Assembly: GCA_023665425.1 (NCBI GenBank)
Contig: JAMPDX010000002.1
Span: 1-64,000 of the forward strand
Reading direction: 5' to 3'
Origin: Muribaculaceae bacterium
GTDB taxonomy: Bacteria; Bacteroidota; Bacteroidia; Bacteroidales; Muribaculaceae
Length of the DNA: 64,000 bases
Part shown: piece by piece, positions 53,220 through 62,333 of the stretch
Position numbering within the stretch: the stretch's first letter is position 1
Layout of the letters: each line of letters opens with the position of its first letter
Position numbers and translations under genes: made by a program
The notes under the pieces: generated by a model
Told to the model about the DNA's origin: nothing
Seen by the model: the letters and a program-made list of their open reading frames with translations, nothing else
Databases searched by the model: none

Positions 53220-53341
53220 ATCATTAAAATAACTACAAATTTAGATAAAAGTTTTTGTATTATCAGCAATCACACCCCGGAAAAATCAAAAAATAACAAA
53301 AAAAGTCCTTTCATCCCTTGAAAATTTTTGATTTCTCTTTC

Positions 53342-54727
53342 CTAATTATCCGGCCATGGGAATGAAGGGGGATTGATGCTGACACGTATGTGAGGCAGGT
53401 GAAGGCGTACGGCCGTGTACTCTTGCAGACGCTCTTTCTCTGCTGTGCTCATACCATACGGAGCACGTACCATGAGCACTGTCACGGTGTCGGGTTTGGC
53501 CGTATTATCTTTGAGGTCAGCTACCAAGGTGCGAGCTACTGCCATGTCAGAAATACCGGGGAAGACCACCTTGACCTCGGGGGCGAGGCGCACAGCTGCA
53601 TCCTCGATATGCTGTGTAGCTTTAAGCACCCCTCGCAAGGAATCATTAGTAGACTGCATACGTGTGATTTGGCCTTGCATGAGGGTGTACATACGGCTCA
53701 CATCCTCTCCTTGTGGGGTGGCTTGTGTCGGCGAGATGACTCCATCAAACCCTTGTCGGATGGATAGTTGCACGCCACTCAGTCCGGCAGCCGAAAGTCT
53801 CTTGAGAGCTACCAACTCTATTGAATCTTGTGGCAATGGGGTGCCGATTAGGGTGACATCGATATGCCGTGTAGTCCCCTCCATATATTCTTTATGCGAG
53901 AAAACTTCTGTGCCGGGGAAGTTTAATTGGGTGTCTACGAAGTCTGAGGCTTCGTTCAGGAAAATACTCTTGCGCACCATCAGTGTCGTGAGGTAAGCAC
54001 TCACCACTATTGTGCCTATTACGATTATATACACCACCAACTGCACCCGTCTGGCGCGCGCCGTGTCTTGCCGGGGCACCGGCTTGAGGCGCATGAGCTT
54101 GACCCCTATCCATGAGGCGAACAGGATGAAGACCATGTTGGTGAAGAACAAATATAGGGCACCCATGAAGAAGTGCCACTGCAATGTTGCCAGACCATAT
54201 CCGGCAGTGCACAAGGGAGGCATCAGTGAGGTGGCAATAGCGACACCCGGGAGCACCTGCCCCTTGTTCTTGGCGGCTATGCTGAGTATGCCGGCAGCCC
54301 CGCCAAACAGGGCTATAAATGCGTCGTATATTGATGGGGAGGTACGTGCGAGCAGCTGAGTATTACCCTCATATTGAGGCGAAATCAAAAAGTATATGGT
54401 CGAGGCTATAAGTGACCCGATTACTGCCAGGGAGATATTTTTGAGCCCTCTTTTGAGTAGTGTGTAGTCATGGATGCCGATACCCAACCCCATGCCGATG
54501 ATTGGGCCCATGAGTGGGGAAATAAGCATGGCTCCGATGACCACCGGTATGCTGTCGGTATTCAATCCCAATGATGCGACAAAGATAGCGAATATGAGCA
54601 CAAGCAGCTGTGTCCCTCTGAACGAGACACCGGAACGGATAGAGAGCTCAATGTCCTTCTGCGACTCAAGCTCGCCGCTCAAGTTGAAGTAGGTCTTAAT
54701 ATGTGATAGTAAGTCAGAAATAGCCAT
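53342..54727 (-). CDS. DUF389 family membrane protein
   Basis: A 461-residue membrane protein. Residues ~35-250 hold six hydrophobic helices including VIGAMLISPLMGPIIGMGLG, the most recognisable block of DUF389, and GVAIATSLMPPLCTAGYGLA. The C-terminal ~200 residues are soluble and form two ferredoxin-like repeats. The function of DUF389 is unknown. It lies downstream of the DUF4105 gene with a 64-base gap. Confidence 0.85.
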   Translation of the reverse strand: MAISDLLSHIKTYFNLSGELESQKDIELSIRSGVSFRGTQLLVLIFAIFVASLGLNTDSIPVVIGAMLISPLMGPIIGMGLGIGIHDYTLLKRGLKNISLAVIGSLIASTIYFLISPQYEGNTQLLARTSPSIYDAFIALFGGAAGILSIAAKNKGQVLPGVAIATSLMPPLCTAGYGLATLQWHFFMGALYLFFTNMVFILFASWIGVKLMRLKPVPRQDTARARRVQLVVYIIVIGTIVVSAYLTTLMVRKSIFLNEASDFVDTQLNFPGTEVFSHKEYMEGTTRHIDVTLIGTPLPQDSIELVALKRLSAAGLSGVQLSIRQGFDGVISPTQATPQGEDVSRMYTLMQGQITRMQSTNDSLRGVLKATQHIEDAAVRLAPEVKVVFPGISDMAVARTLVADLKDNTAKPDTVTVLMVRAPYGMSTAEKERLQEYTAVRLHLPHIRVSINPPSFPWPDN

Positions 54728-54791
54728 AAGTAGTACGCGGCCCTTGTTTGGCCTTTCTGTTACAACACATAAATCACTGTTACGGTTTATC

Positions 54792-56015
54792 TCATCTCCC
54801 GGTCAATGTTTTTGCCGGGTGCAGACAGCTCACCACCGGCAGCAGGGTCAGTATAGCTGTTGTCAGCATCATGGGCACCATTGCAGGATTGAGGCTCTGT
54901 GGCAACAGAGGCCACAGGCACAATGTCAAGGTGGTGAGGAGTGCATCTGCCAGACACAGGGTGCGTGTCACTTTGGCGCACCCTTTAATCCATATCAATA
55001 TCGGTATCAAAAGCCATATCGGAGTTAGCCAGAGTATGTTCCAATTGGGGGAGGTACCCTCATGTTCGGAGAGAAAACACAGGAACCATACCAGGCACCC
55101 GGCGAGGCCTTGCAGCAGAGTCCAAAGAGTAGTGGCGACCTTGATATTGGTGCCTTGGCGCTTGAGTATTTCAGTAGGCTGCACCTCTGCTATATGTCGG
55201 CGATAAAGAGTTTTAAGGAGTAAGAACAGGCTGATGGCGAAGATAGTCCAGAAGACACACAGTGGTGTCAGGAACCATGGTGTGGGCGCACCCCTGCTGT
55301 TGCCGTCACCCTCACCGTGCACCAGCTCACGTTCCGGCATGTTGCCAAAATAATGCTTGTCGAGCTCCATAGGCACAAAGGTGGCTTGTGCATAGGTGAT
55401 TGGGGCATCAAGCATTGAGCCGAGCACCAGGTCGATACCCAATTGATACCACGGATAGCCGACATTATATTCCTCGAGCAGCTTGCGATATGTGAGATTG
55501 TCAACCTCCTTTGTCGGCAAATATCGCCCGTTGGTGATACGGTTAAGGTGGTCTATCGGCTTGGTTGCACAGTTGGCAGTGAAGTATTTATACCTGTAGG
55601 TGCTGTTGGCGGGCAGCACATCATTGGCAAGGGCATAATACATCCGCAGTGCTTCGGCTTGCGAGAGCGGCAACACACGCTCCACCACCCGTGAACCGCG
55701 CTCCCTATAGGGCATAAGGAACAGTGATGTAGGCTCAGCACCGGTCATATAATCGGTCTCTCCTTTAACAAAACGGCCGACAAAATTGGGCGAATCAAAA
55801 TCAAAGAGGCCGTAGTTAAAAATTACGTCTACCGGCTCCCCCTGCACCCGACCGCTGATGCGCACCGCCTCATGGCCATATAGTTCAAATATCTCCGGCC
55901 CGGGGTAGCAGGTTACGAAGCCCACAGTCAGTGAGTCCGGTGCCTCCGGTGCTTGAGCCCTAAGTGCGGTAAAAGCCGAGAGTATAACTGTCAGAAGAAT
56001 GAATATGCGTCTCAT
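54792..56015 (-). CDS. DUF4105 (Lnb N-terminal-like) membrane protein
   Basis: A 407-residue protein with a signal peptide (RRIFILLTVILSAFTALRAQ), a periplasmic N-terminal domain of ~240 residues and four or five helices in the C-terminal 160. The periplasmic part shows EIFELYGHEAVRI and YKYFTANCATKPIDHL, whose His and Cys lie in NlpC/P60-like positions, as in the N-terminal domain of lacto-N-biosidase and DUF4105. A cysteine-peptidase or acyltransferase activity is plausible but unproven. The ATG overlaps the stop of the DUF4831 gene as ATGA. Confidence 0.82.
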   Translation of the reverse strand: MRRIFILLTVILSAFTALRAQAPEAPDSLTVGFVTCYPGPEIFELYGHEAVRISGRVQGEPVDVIFNYGLFDFDSPNFVGRFVKGETDYMTGAEPTSLFLMPYRERGSRVVERVLPLSQAEALRMYYALANDVLPANSTYRYKYFTANCATKPIDHLNRITNGRYLPTKEVDNLTYRKLLEEYNVGYPWYQLGIDLVLGSMLDAPITYAQATFVPMELDKHYFGNMPERELVHGEGDGNSRGAPTPWFLTPLCVFWTIFAISLFLLLKTLYRRHIAEVQPTEILKRQGTNIKVATTLWTLLQGLAGCLVWFLCFLSEHEGTSPNWNILWLTPIWLLIPILIWIKGCAKVTRTLCLADALLTTLTLCLWPLLPQSLNPAMVPMMLTTAILTLLPVVSCLHPAKTLTGR

Positions 56016-57100
56016 TTTGCTATTTCGGCAATATCCAGCAGGGCACCGGTGGCAGCATCGAAAGTGGCCATTGAGGGTGATTTCTTATCAGTAAAAAGCT
56101 TGGGATCAAGACCGTAGGTGATACCGGTCTGCGAGAAATTAAATTGTGCGGGGCTGCCAATCATATCACCCTTATATGACAGGGATACTTGAGCGGTGCC
56201 CGGGATACAATATATCACCGCATTCTTGGGCATTGGCTTGGGCTCACCTTTTATATCAAGGGGTACCTCAGGGGTCTGTACAGATTTGAAAGAGAGATAC
56301 ACCGGCTCGCCGGAATAGTCATCGCTCTGGCAGAAACCGCTTATGTCGCTGAGGCGGAACAAGAGGGCCTTATCACCCTGCGCTATCATGGCACTGTCGG
56401 GGATACATGTATATCTATGCACTTGACGGACAGTGTATTCGCAACCGAAGAATGCTCGCATCATGGCATTCTCCTGCTGTTCGAGAGACTGGAGCATGAG
56501 CTCGAGCTGGCGCCCATCAGCGGGCATTGTCTCGGCAGTGCCGCGCGACAAGCTCAGTCGGCTCTCGCGTATCTCCATTATGGTTTGGGCCAACAACTGG
56601 GCGCGCTTGGCGGAAGAGAGGCTTGCGAGATAGTCGGCATCAACATATCTAAGATACTCGTTCATGTCAGGTGCCGGCTGATTTACCGGCTCTTCCGGTA
56701 GCGGTTCAGACTCCAATTCCACCTCTGAATTGATAGCAAGGAGCATACCGTCAGTCGACACATTTACAGAAGCAATGGCACCCACCTTCATCTGGAACAG
56801 ATACTTCGGCACGGCGGCAATACCGCGCACCCACATTTTCACATCGCCGGGCTCCACGCTTGAACTGTGTTCTTTGATTGGAGCCTCAGCGCCCAGATAG
56901 CGCTTGGCATATTCGCGATAAGGGCCGGGAACACGTTTAGTCACGACACACTCGGCATCTATCACGAGCTCAGTACGAGGCAATGAGTACACCACCCCGT
57001 AGTCGTTATTCTTGTCTCCGGAGAGCAACTTAGTTTGTTGCGCAGAAGCCATGCCGGTGCCCAGCAAGGCTGTCAATATTATGGAAGCTATAAATCGCAT
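56012..57100 (-). CDS. DUF4831 family exported protein
   Basis: A 362-residue secreted protein of unknown function. The start at 57100 gives the signal RFIASIILTALLGTGMASAQ; a -7 box TATATTTG at 57124-57117 (minus) excludes the longer frame and predicts a leader of only ~10 bases. GVVYSLPRTELVIDAECVV opens the mature protein, as in the DUF4831 family. It leads the run DUF4831-DUF4105-DUF389. Confidence 0.8.
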   Translation of the reverse strand: MRFIASIILTALLGTGMASAQQTKLLSGDKNNDYGVVYSLPRTELVIDAECVVTKRVPGPYREYAKRYLGAEAPIKEHSSSVEPGDVKMWVRGIAAVPKYLFQMKVGAIASVNVSTDGMLLAINSEVELESEPLPEEPVNQPAPDMNEYLRYVDADYLASLSSAKRAQLLAQTIMEIRESRLSLSRGTAETMPADGRQLELMLQSLEQQENAMMRAFFGCEYTVRQVHRYTCIPDSAMIAQGDKALLFRLSDISGFCQSDDYSGEPVYLSFKSVQTPEVPLDIKGEPKPMPKNAVIYCIPGTAQVSLSYKGDMIGSPAQFNFSQTGITYGLDPKLFTDKKSPSMATFDAATGALLDIAEIAK

Positions 57101-57169
57101 ATTCGAAAATTTTGTGCAAATATAATAAAAAATTCGTAACACCTCACATAAGTGACTGCTCAATATGTT

Positions 57170-58114
57170 TTATCTTTTGAGTTTAGGAGGCTTTATTAGG
57201 CGGTCAAACCCTCGCCCTCCCAAGCGTATATAATGATAGGCAGTGCGCAGTTTTAGTCGGTAGCTCAGTGGATAACGCTTCGCGCCGGCATCTGCCATCA
57301 CTTTGCGATGCAGCTTACGAGCACTGGCCGAAGCTCCTTCTCGCGAGAAGCGGGCAGCAAGCATCATACGCCGATAGTCCATCAGAGCCGCTATTCCGGG
57401 CATCGCTTTCAAGTCTTTCTCGGCAGCTCGCAGTGGGGCCTCATAATGCTCCATGCGGTCAGAATACCTCAAGCCTGTGAGGGAGTCGTGACCTATAACT
57501 ATCTCGCATGTCACATCAGGGATACGGGTTATCTTGTCTGTAGCCAATAATAATCTGATACCCAACTCCCAGTCGTCCCATATACCGGTCGTTTCAAGCC
57601 ATCCCCCTACCCTTCTGAACAGGTCGGTGCGGGCGGCATAGCCCTGGGTGTGCAATGTGCAGTGATGTATGTGCGCTAACAGGGGGTCCCCTTTTCTCTC
57701 GGTCATCAAGTTTCTCTTGCCGGTGGCGGTGTTGAATACCCGGCTCCGCGACATTACAATGTCGGGGTGGCCTTTTCCCTCAAATACTCTCATGTATGCC
57801 TCCACCGCATGCGGCAGCAATAAGTCATCAGAGTCGAAGAAGAGCATATATTCAGTATCTACCAGCTGAAGCCCCTTATTGCGGGCAGCAGCTGCACCGG
57901 GAGTAAGTTGTTGAGTCACAGTAATCTTAAACTCCTCCTCTTGGTTTGCTGCTGCCCACTCGTTGAGCACAGAGAGAGTGGCATCAGCAGAATTATTGTC
58001 GACGAGTATCAGATGCAACGGCCTGTAACCCTGCGACTTTATGCTTTGCAAAGTTGAAATTATTATTGATGCACGGTTGTACACCGGTATGACTATACTG
58101 AAGGGCTTGTTCAT
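57170..58114 (-). CDS. Family 2 glycosyltransferase
   Basis: A 314-residue GT-A enzyme. The start NKPFSIVIPVYNRASII at 58114 is the usual GT2 N-terminus; the longer frame would run into the divergent gene's promoter. The nucleotide-sugar motifs are LILVDNNSADAT near residue 40 and EYMLFFDSDDLLLPHA near 90 with a DSD metal site; the acceptor side has TTGIWDDWELGIRLL near 180. No membrane helix is present. It probably acts on a surface glycan. It lies divergent from two further glycosyltransferase genes, so this is a small glycan locus. Confidence 0.88.
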   Translation of the reverse strand: MNKPFSIVIPVYNRASIIISTLQSIKSQGYRPLHLILVDNNSADATLSVLNEWAAANQEEEFKITVTQQLTPGAAAARNKGLQLVDTEYMLFFDSDDLLLPHAVEAYMRVFEGKGHPDIVMSRSRVFNTATGKRNLMTERKGDPLLAHIHHCTLHTQGYAARTDLFRRVGGWLETTGIWDDWELGIRLLLATDKITRIPDVTCEIVIGHDSLTGLRYSDRMEHYEAPLRAAEKDLKAMPGIAALMDYRRMMLAARFSREGASASARKLHRKVMADAGAKRYPLSYRLKLRTAYHYIRLGGRGFDRLIKPPKLKR

Positions 58115-58153
58115 TTTCAGTGGCGAATTTACTAAAATTTCAGATAAAAGCAT

Positions 58154-58161
58154 TAAATTTG
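58154..58161 (+). promoter_or_regulatory. -7 box four bases before a start codon
   Basis: TAAATTTG matches TAnnTTTG exactly. The spacer to the ATG at 58166 is TGGC. No convincing -33 TTTG was found 20 bases upstream. If used, the mRNA would be leaderless or nearly so. Confidence 0.5.
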
Positions 58162-58165
58162 TGGC

Positions 58166-59269
58166 ATGAAAATACTCTTCATCGGCGATTACTCCAACTT
58201 TCATGTCACTTTAGCACGCCAATTGCGGCAGTTAGGGCACGAGGCCACTGTGGTGAGCAGTGGCTCACGGTGCATGGACACCAGTCGCGATATCGACATA
58301 TCCCGCAAACCGGGTTTCATGGGCTCATTCGGCTATCTCGGCAAACTGTTTAAACTGTGGCCCACACTGCAAGATTATGATATTGTGCAGATTATCAACC
58401 CCAACTTCCTGGAGCTTCGCCCCGGCAAAATACGCTATTTCTTCTCCGAGCTGAAGAAACAAAATAAACATATCTGCCTATCGGTAGCCGGTACAGACCC
58501 GGTCATAGTCAAGGGATGTGTGGAGGATGGACTGTTTCGCTATTCCGAATTCAGGATTGGCGAAGAGAAGACCCCATATGCCAAGGCCACTCGCGGCATT
58601 GAATACCGATGGCTTAACGGCACCATGGGAGACCATTGTCGCTTCATTTATGAGAATGTGGATATGGCTTTCTCGGCCCTTTACGAATATCATGTTGCCG
58701 CCAAGCCATATCTGCAGGAGCGTCTCCGCTATGCCGGCATACCAATTGATCTGCAGGCCATCAGGGAGCAACCTTTTGTCATAGGAGCCGATGGCAAGGT
58801 TAATCTCTTGGTTGGCATCAAATCGGAGATGGAGCTGTTTAAGGGCACTGACCGACTGCTGAGTGCGGCACGCGATGTGGAGCGGCGGCATCCGGACAAG
58901 TGTCGTGTGATTGTGGCACGCGACCTACCCTACTCACAATACATTGACACACTTAAGGATGCGCATATCGTGGCCGACCAGCTCTACTCATACACCCCGG
59001 GCACCAATGCTCTTGAGACTATGGCTATGGGCAAGGTGGCAGTGAGTGGTGCCGAGCCGGAATATTATGATTTTATAGGTGAAACAGAGATGCACCCTGT
59101 CGTCAATGTAGTGCCGGATGATGAGATGATAATCAATACTCTTGAGGAGCTTGTACTTAACCCGGATGACTTGCGCCGGCGTGCTGCCATGGGGCGAATG
59201 TTTGTAGAAAAGCATAATGCAGCAACAACGGTGACACAAAAATTCTTGGATGGATGGCAGAGTCTGTAA
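58166..59269 (+). CDS. GT-B fold glycosyltransferase (family 1/4-like)
   Basis: A 367-residue protein with two Rossmann-like halves. The N-terminal half begins KILFIGDYSNFHVTLARQLR, and the C-terminal half has NLLVGIKSEMELFKGTDRLL near 212 and SYTPGTNALETMAMGKVAV near 273, the donor-binding region of GT4-like enzymes; the usual EX7E motif is only loosely met. Substrates are unknown. It overlaps the next glycosyltransferase gene by 16 bases. Confidence 0.8.
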   Translation: MKILFIGDYSNFHVTLARQLRQLGHEATVVSSGSRCMDTSRDIDISRKPGFMGSFGYLGKLFKLWPTLQDYDIVQIINPNFLELRPGKIRYFFSELKKQNKHICLSVAGTDPVIVKGCVEDGLFRYSEFRIGEEKTPYAKATRGIEYRWLNGTMGDHCRFIYENVDMAFSALYEYHVAAKPYLQERLRYAGIPIDLQAIREQPFVIGADGKVNLLVGIKSEMELFKGTDRLLSAARDVERRHPDKCRVIVARDLPYSQYIDTLKDAHIVADQLYSYTPGTNALETMAMGKVAVSGAEPEYYDFIGETEMHPVVNVVPDDEMIINTLEELVLNPDDLRRRAAMGRMFVEKHNAATTVTQKFLDGWQSL

Positions 59270-60072
59270 ACAACATTGAGCTGCAGGTACTTGTATGCAC
59301 CTATGGTGCCGAAGGGATTGCTCGCTTCGCAGCCACAAATCCTCCTGAAGTGTCTGGGGTGGAGTATCTCGTCAGTTGGCAACTCCCGGCGGGTGAGCAA
59401 GCTGCAATACCGGCTAACATTTCCTCGCGCCCGGATATCACCATTCGGCAGAGTGACTCCCGTGGCTTGAGCCACAACCGCAACTTGGCCATGAAGATGG
59501 CCACAGCTCCTTTTTGCCTGATAGCCGACGATGACCTCGATTATGGCGACGGCGCCTCATTCTTGAAGATTATCGACACATTCAAGAGCAGCAAGGCTGA
59601 TATCATCTGCTTTAAATCAATCTGCTGCGGCAAGGAGCTGAAACCATACCCCACCCGTTTGACTTATCATAACGAGGCTCCCAAGGGGTGGTATGTCACC
59701 TCGTTTGAGATAGCCTACCGACGCAAATCCATGGCCGGGAGTATCCCCTTCAACGAAAATTTCGGCATCGGTGCCTCCACCATACTGCAGGCCGGGGAAG
59801 AAGATATTTGGATACGCGATGCTCAGCTAAAGGGGGCTGTGGTAATGCTCAGCCCGGTCTGCATTTGCGCACATGACCACACCACAACCGCCGAACGCCA
59901 CGCCTCCGAAGATTGGTTTATCAGCACGCATGGCGCCGTAATGAGACATCTGCATCCGGCTAACTATCCTCTTCGCCTCATTGTCCATGCCCTACGCCAA
60001 AAAGATGTCTCCCCGCTCCGCTACCTGCGCCTGTCAATGTCTGCCGCCCGCAAATACCGTAAACTCTTTTGA
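59254..60072 (+). CDS. Glycosyltransferase, family 2-like
   Basis: A 272-residue GT-A-like protein. LSHNRNLAMKMATAPFCLIA near residue 70, then DDDLDY, corresponds to the donor site, and IGASTILQAGEEDIWIRDA near 168 to the catalytic Asp/Glu region. The N-terminus (NNIELQVLVCTYGAEGIARF) is that of a truncated or variant GT2. It is read from an internal ATG overlapping the upstream gene, so translation of the two is probably coupled. A mobile element and a gene remnant follow. Confidence 0.8.
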   Translation: MAESVNNIELQVLVCTYGAEGIARFAATNPPEVSGVEYLVSWQLPAGEQAAIPANISSRPDITIRQSDSRGLSHNRNLAMKMATAPFCLIADDDLDYGDGASFLKIIDTFKSSKADIICFKSICCGKELKPYPTRLTYHNEAPKGWYVTSFEIAYRRKSMAGSIPFNENFGIGASTILQAGEEDIWIRDAQLKGAVVMLSPVCICAHDHTTTAERHASEDWFISTHGAVMRHLHPANYPLRLIVHALRQKDVSPLRYLRLSMSAARKYRKLF

Positions 60073-60094
60073 CCCCAAGTTTACACTATCTTCT

Positions 60095-60575
60095 TTAGAA
60101 ATTACCAGGGGCGAATACGGAGGAGCTGCTTTGGGTAGCAGTGACTGATGACTGGTTTGCGCCGTTTACTAAGGTGTATGAGCTACCGGAGGTAAGGGCG
60201 GGGCAAGACACTAAGAGTGTGTCAAATAAAAAATGTTAACATCAGGGCGGTGGATTTTTGAGTTGATTTGACTCATCTTTCCGGTCACATAGCCCGCTAT
60301 GTTCCCTCTCCTGCAGACTCAAATCTGAGACACATCTGCGACCCTGATGTTAACATTTTTTATTAGACACACTCTAAGATGCTGCCACCTCGGCCGCCGG
60401 TACGATTGCCGCCGGGAGTCCACCACCCGTTGCCTCCGTCGCTGAGGTCCTTATAATCTTCGGACACGATGAAGGATACCAACTCGGTATCGCCGCCCTT
60501 GAGCGAGATAACTGTGCCGGCAGCGGCGCCGACCATGACAATCCACTTTCCAAAATTAATAATTATTTTTAGCTT
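60095..60575 (-). pseudogene. Remnant of a Cthe_2159-like carbohydrate-binding domain protein, interrupted by a mobile element
   Basis: The minus strand is open from just after TGA (60578-60576) and reads VMVGAAAGTVISLKGGDTEL and GGNGWWTPGGNRTGGRGGSI until it meets the element at 60373. If the element and one CTAAG copy (163 bases) are removed, the frame continues without a break as LVSCPALTSGSSYTLVNGAN to a stop at 60095. The pattern is that of the C-terminal end of Bacteroidota carbohydrate-binding domain (Cthe_2159-like) surface proteins. The 5' part of the gene is missing; no signal peptide is present. Family assignment is by pattern recognition. Confidence 0.65.
60216..60373. mobile_element. 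MITE-like element with 5-bp target duplication, copy 2
   Basis: A 158-base element. Its ends AGTGTGTC (60216-60223) and GACACACT (60366-60373) are flanked by direct CTAAG repeats (60211-60215 and 60374-60378). Including two flanking bases, the terminal inverted repeats match at 33 of 34 positions. The centre has CTTTCCGGTCA and the hairpin ACATAGC-CC-GCTATGT (60287-60302). No protein is encoded. It belongs to the same family as the repeat at the window start. Confidence 0.82.
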
Positions 60576-60629
60576 TCAAAGCTCTAAAGATAAAAAATGA
60601 AAAAAATACGCCTTGTGACGGCTCTCAAG

Positions 60630-60661
60630 TTTGGTTATATCGCTTTTTTGCACTATTTTTG
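60630..60661 (+). promoter_or_regulatory. Promoter of nnrD/nnrE
   Basis: TTTG at 60630-60633, 20 bases, TATTTTTG at 60654-60661. Perfect consensus; the leader is about 60 bases. Confidence 0.78.
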
Positions 60662-60727
60662 TGCTAATTTAGGTAAAGAGCTCCCTGACAGAAAAGGAGT
60701 ATATAGCCACTTGTTAACAATAGCAAT

Positions 60728-62242
60728 ATGAAGATTTTTCCCTCAGATATAATAAGAGATATAGACCGCGCCACCTGCGAAGCCCAAAATATTGACTCCT
60801 TGGAGCTCATGGAGCGCGCAGCCTCTGCCATCAGCTGCGAAATCATATCCCGCTTTTTACCCTCACAGCGCATCGTGATAATAGCCGGGCCCGGCAATAA
60901 CGGCGGCGATGCTCTGGCCACTGCTCGTATGCTCATCGACCAGGGATACAAGCGCCTCGAGGTGTATCTGTTTAATGTCACAGACAGCCTGTCATACGAT
61001 TGCGAGCAGCAGCGCAACAAGTTGATACTCAACGAGGAGATATCATTCATCGAAATCACTAAGCGCTTCACTCCTCCCGTCTTGGGCCCGGGGGATGTGG
61101 TGCTCGATGGGCTCTTTGGCGCGGGCCTGAAGCGGCCTCTCGAAGGGGGCTTCAAGTCGCTCGTGCAGCATATAAATGAGAGTGGGGCATACACTATTTC
61201 AATAGATGTGCCGTCAGGTATGTTTGGAGAATGGAATGCCAACAACAATCGTCGCGACATGATTCATGCCCGCCTCACCTTGGCCATATCATTTCCGCGC
61301 ATCGCTTTCTTCTTCGAGGAGATGGCCGATGTGGTTGGCGACTGGCAGCTCATCGACATCGAGCTCGATCAGGCCACTATCCGGGCCAATCAGGCCCGCT
61401 TCTTCTACGTGGAAGAACGCAACGTCAAGCGCGTACTCAAGCACCGCAAGCCCTTCACTAATAAGCGTGATTACGGCTCGGTGATGATTATGGCCGGCTC
61501 CATGGGCATGATGGGAGCGGCAGTGATGTGCAGCCGTGCCGCCCTGCGCTCCGGGGCCGGGCTGGTAACGGTCCACTCTGCACGTTGCGGTATGCCCATA
61601 TTGCAGACATCCGTATGCGAGGCCATGTTTGAGCCGGACAAGAATGAGCGTGCCATCTCTGATATGAGACTGCATCACGCTCACAATGCCGTGGCTGTAG
61701 GCCCCGGTATCGGCACATACGATGAGACGGTAAACGCTCTGGAGGGACTGCTGAAGAATGCCTCGACACCCCTCATACTTGATGCCGATGCGCTCAACTG
61801 TATCGCCAAGCGCCCGCAGCTGCTCTCGCTAGTTCCGCCAATGAGCATCATGACTCCGCACAAGGGTGAGTTTGATCGCATCTTCGGTGAGTTTGAGAGC
61901 GACGAGGAACGCCTTCTCAAGGCTATCGAGCAGGCACAGTACTATAACCTCATCATAGTGCTCAAGGGGCATTACACCGCTGTGGTGCGCCCCGACGGCA
62001 AAGTGTATTTCAACTCTACCGGCAACCCGGGCATGGCCACCGCCGGCAGTGGCGACGTCCTTACGGGTGTATTGGCGGCCCTCGTAGCACAAGACTACAA
62101 ACCGGAGACTGCAGCCGTAATTGCCGCTTACACTCATGGTCTAGCCGGCGACTTGGCAGCCGATAAGCTCGGGGAATATGGTATGACCGCCTCCGACATT
62201 ATCTCGCACCTTCCGAAGGCTTTCAAGCTCCTCCTACACTGA
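60728..62242 (+). CDS. nnr: Bifunctional NAD(P)H-hydrate epimerase / ADP-dependent dehydratase
   Basis: This repair enzyme converts damaged NAD(P)H hydrates back to NAD(P)H. The N-terminal YjeF_N epimerase domain (residues ~1-215) shows IVIIAGPGNNGGDALATARM near 50 and DVVLDGLFGAGLKRPLEG near 125. The C-terminal ribokinase-like dehydratase (from ~230) shows GSVMIMAGSMGMMGAAVMCS and the active-site block NPGMATAGSGDVLTGVLAAL near 435. The 504 residues are the usual length for the fused form. It has its own promoter and stands alone. Confidence 0.94.
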   Translation: MKIFPSDIIRDIDRATCEAQNIDSLELMERAASAISCEIISRFLPSQRIVIIAGPGNNGGDALATARMLIDQGYKRLEVYLFNVTDSLSYDCEQQRNKLILNEEISFIEITKRFTPPVLGPGDVVLDGLFGAGLKRPLEGGFKSLVQHINESGAYTISIDVPSGMFGEWNANNNRRDMIHARLTLAISFPRIAFFFEEMADVVGDWQLIDIELDQATIRANQARFFYVEERNVKRVLKHRKPFTNKRDYGSVMIMAGSMGMMGAAVMCSRAALRSGAGLVTVHSARCGMPILQTSVCEAMFEPDKNERAISDMRLHHAHNAVAVGPGIGTYDETVNALEGLLKNASTPLILDADALNCIAKRPQLLSLVPPMSIMTPHKGEFDRIFGEFESDEERLLKAIEQAQYYNLIIVLKGHYTAVVRPDGKVYFNSTGNPGMATAGSGDVLTGVLAALVAQDYKPETAAVIAAYTHGLAGDLAADKLGEYGMTASDIISHLPKAFKLLLH

Positions 62243-62279
62243 CACCCCTTGCATTTGACGCCTTGAGTCTGAAACAGGA

Positions 62280-62311
62280 TTTGTATATGTTAGGATATTT
62301 TCGTACTTTTG
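62280..62311 (+). promoter_or_regulatory. Promoter of the thioredoxin-fold lipoprotein gene
   Basis: TTTG at 62280-62283, 20 bases, TACTTTTG at 62304-62311. Perfect consensus; the leader before ATG 62334 is about 17 bases. Confidence 0.78.
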
Positions 62312-62333
62312 TGTCTTAATAAGAACTCTATTT

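Noticed and set aside
60110..60240. Plus-strand open frame reading NTEELLWVAVTDDWFAPFTK
   Set aside because: It looked like a protein fragment, but the minus strand gives a family-like frame that continues across the excised mobile element, which explains the openness.
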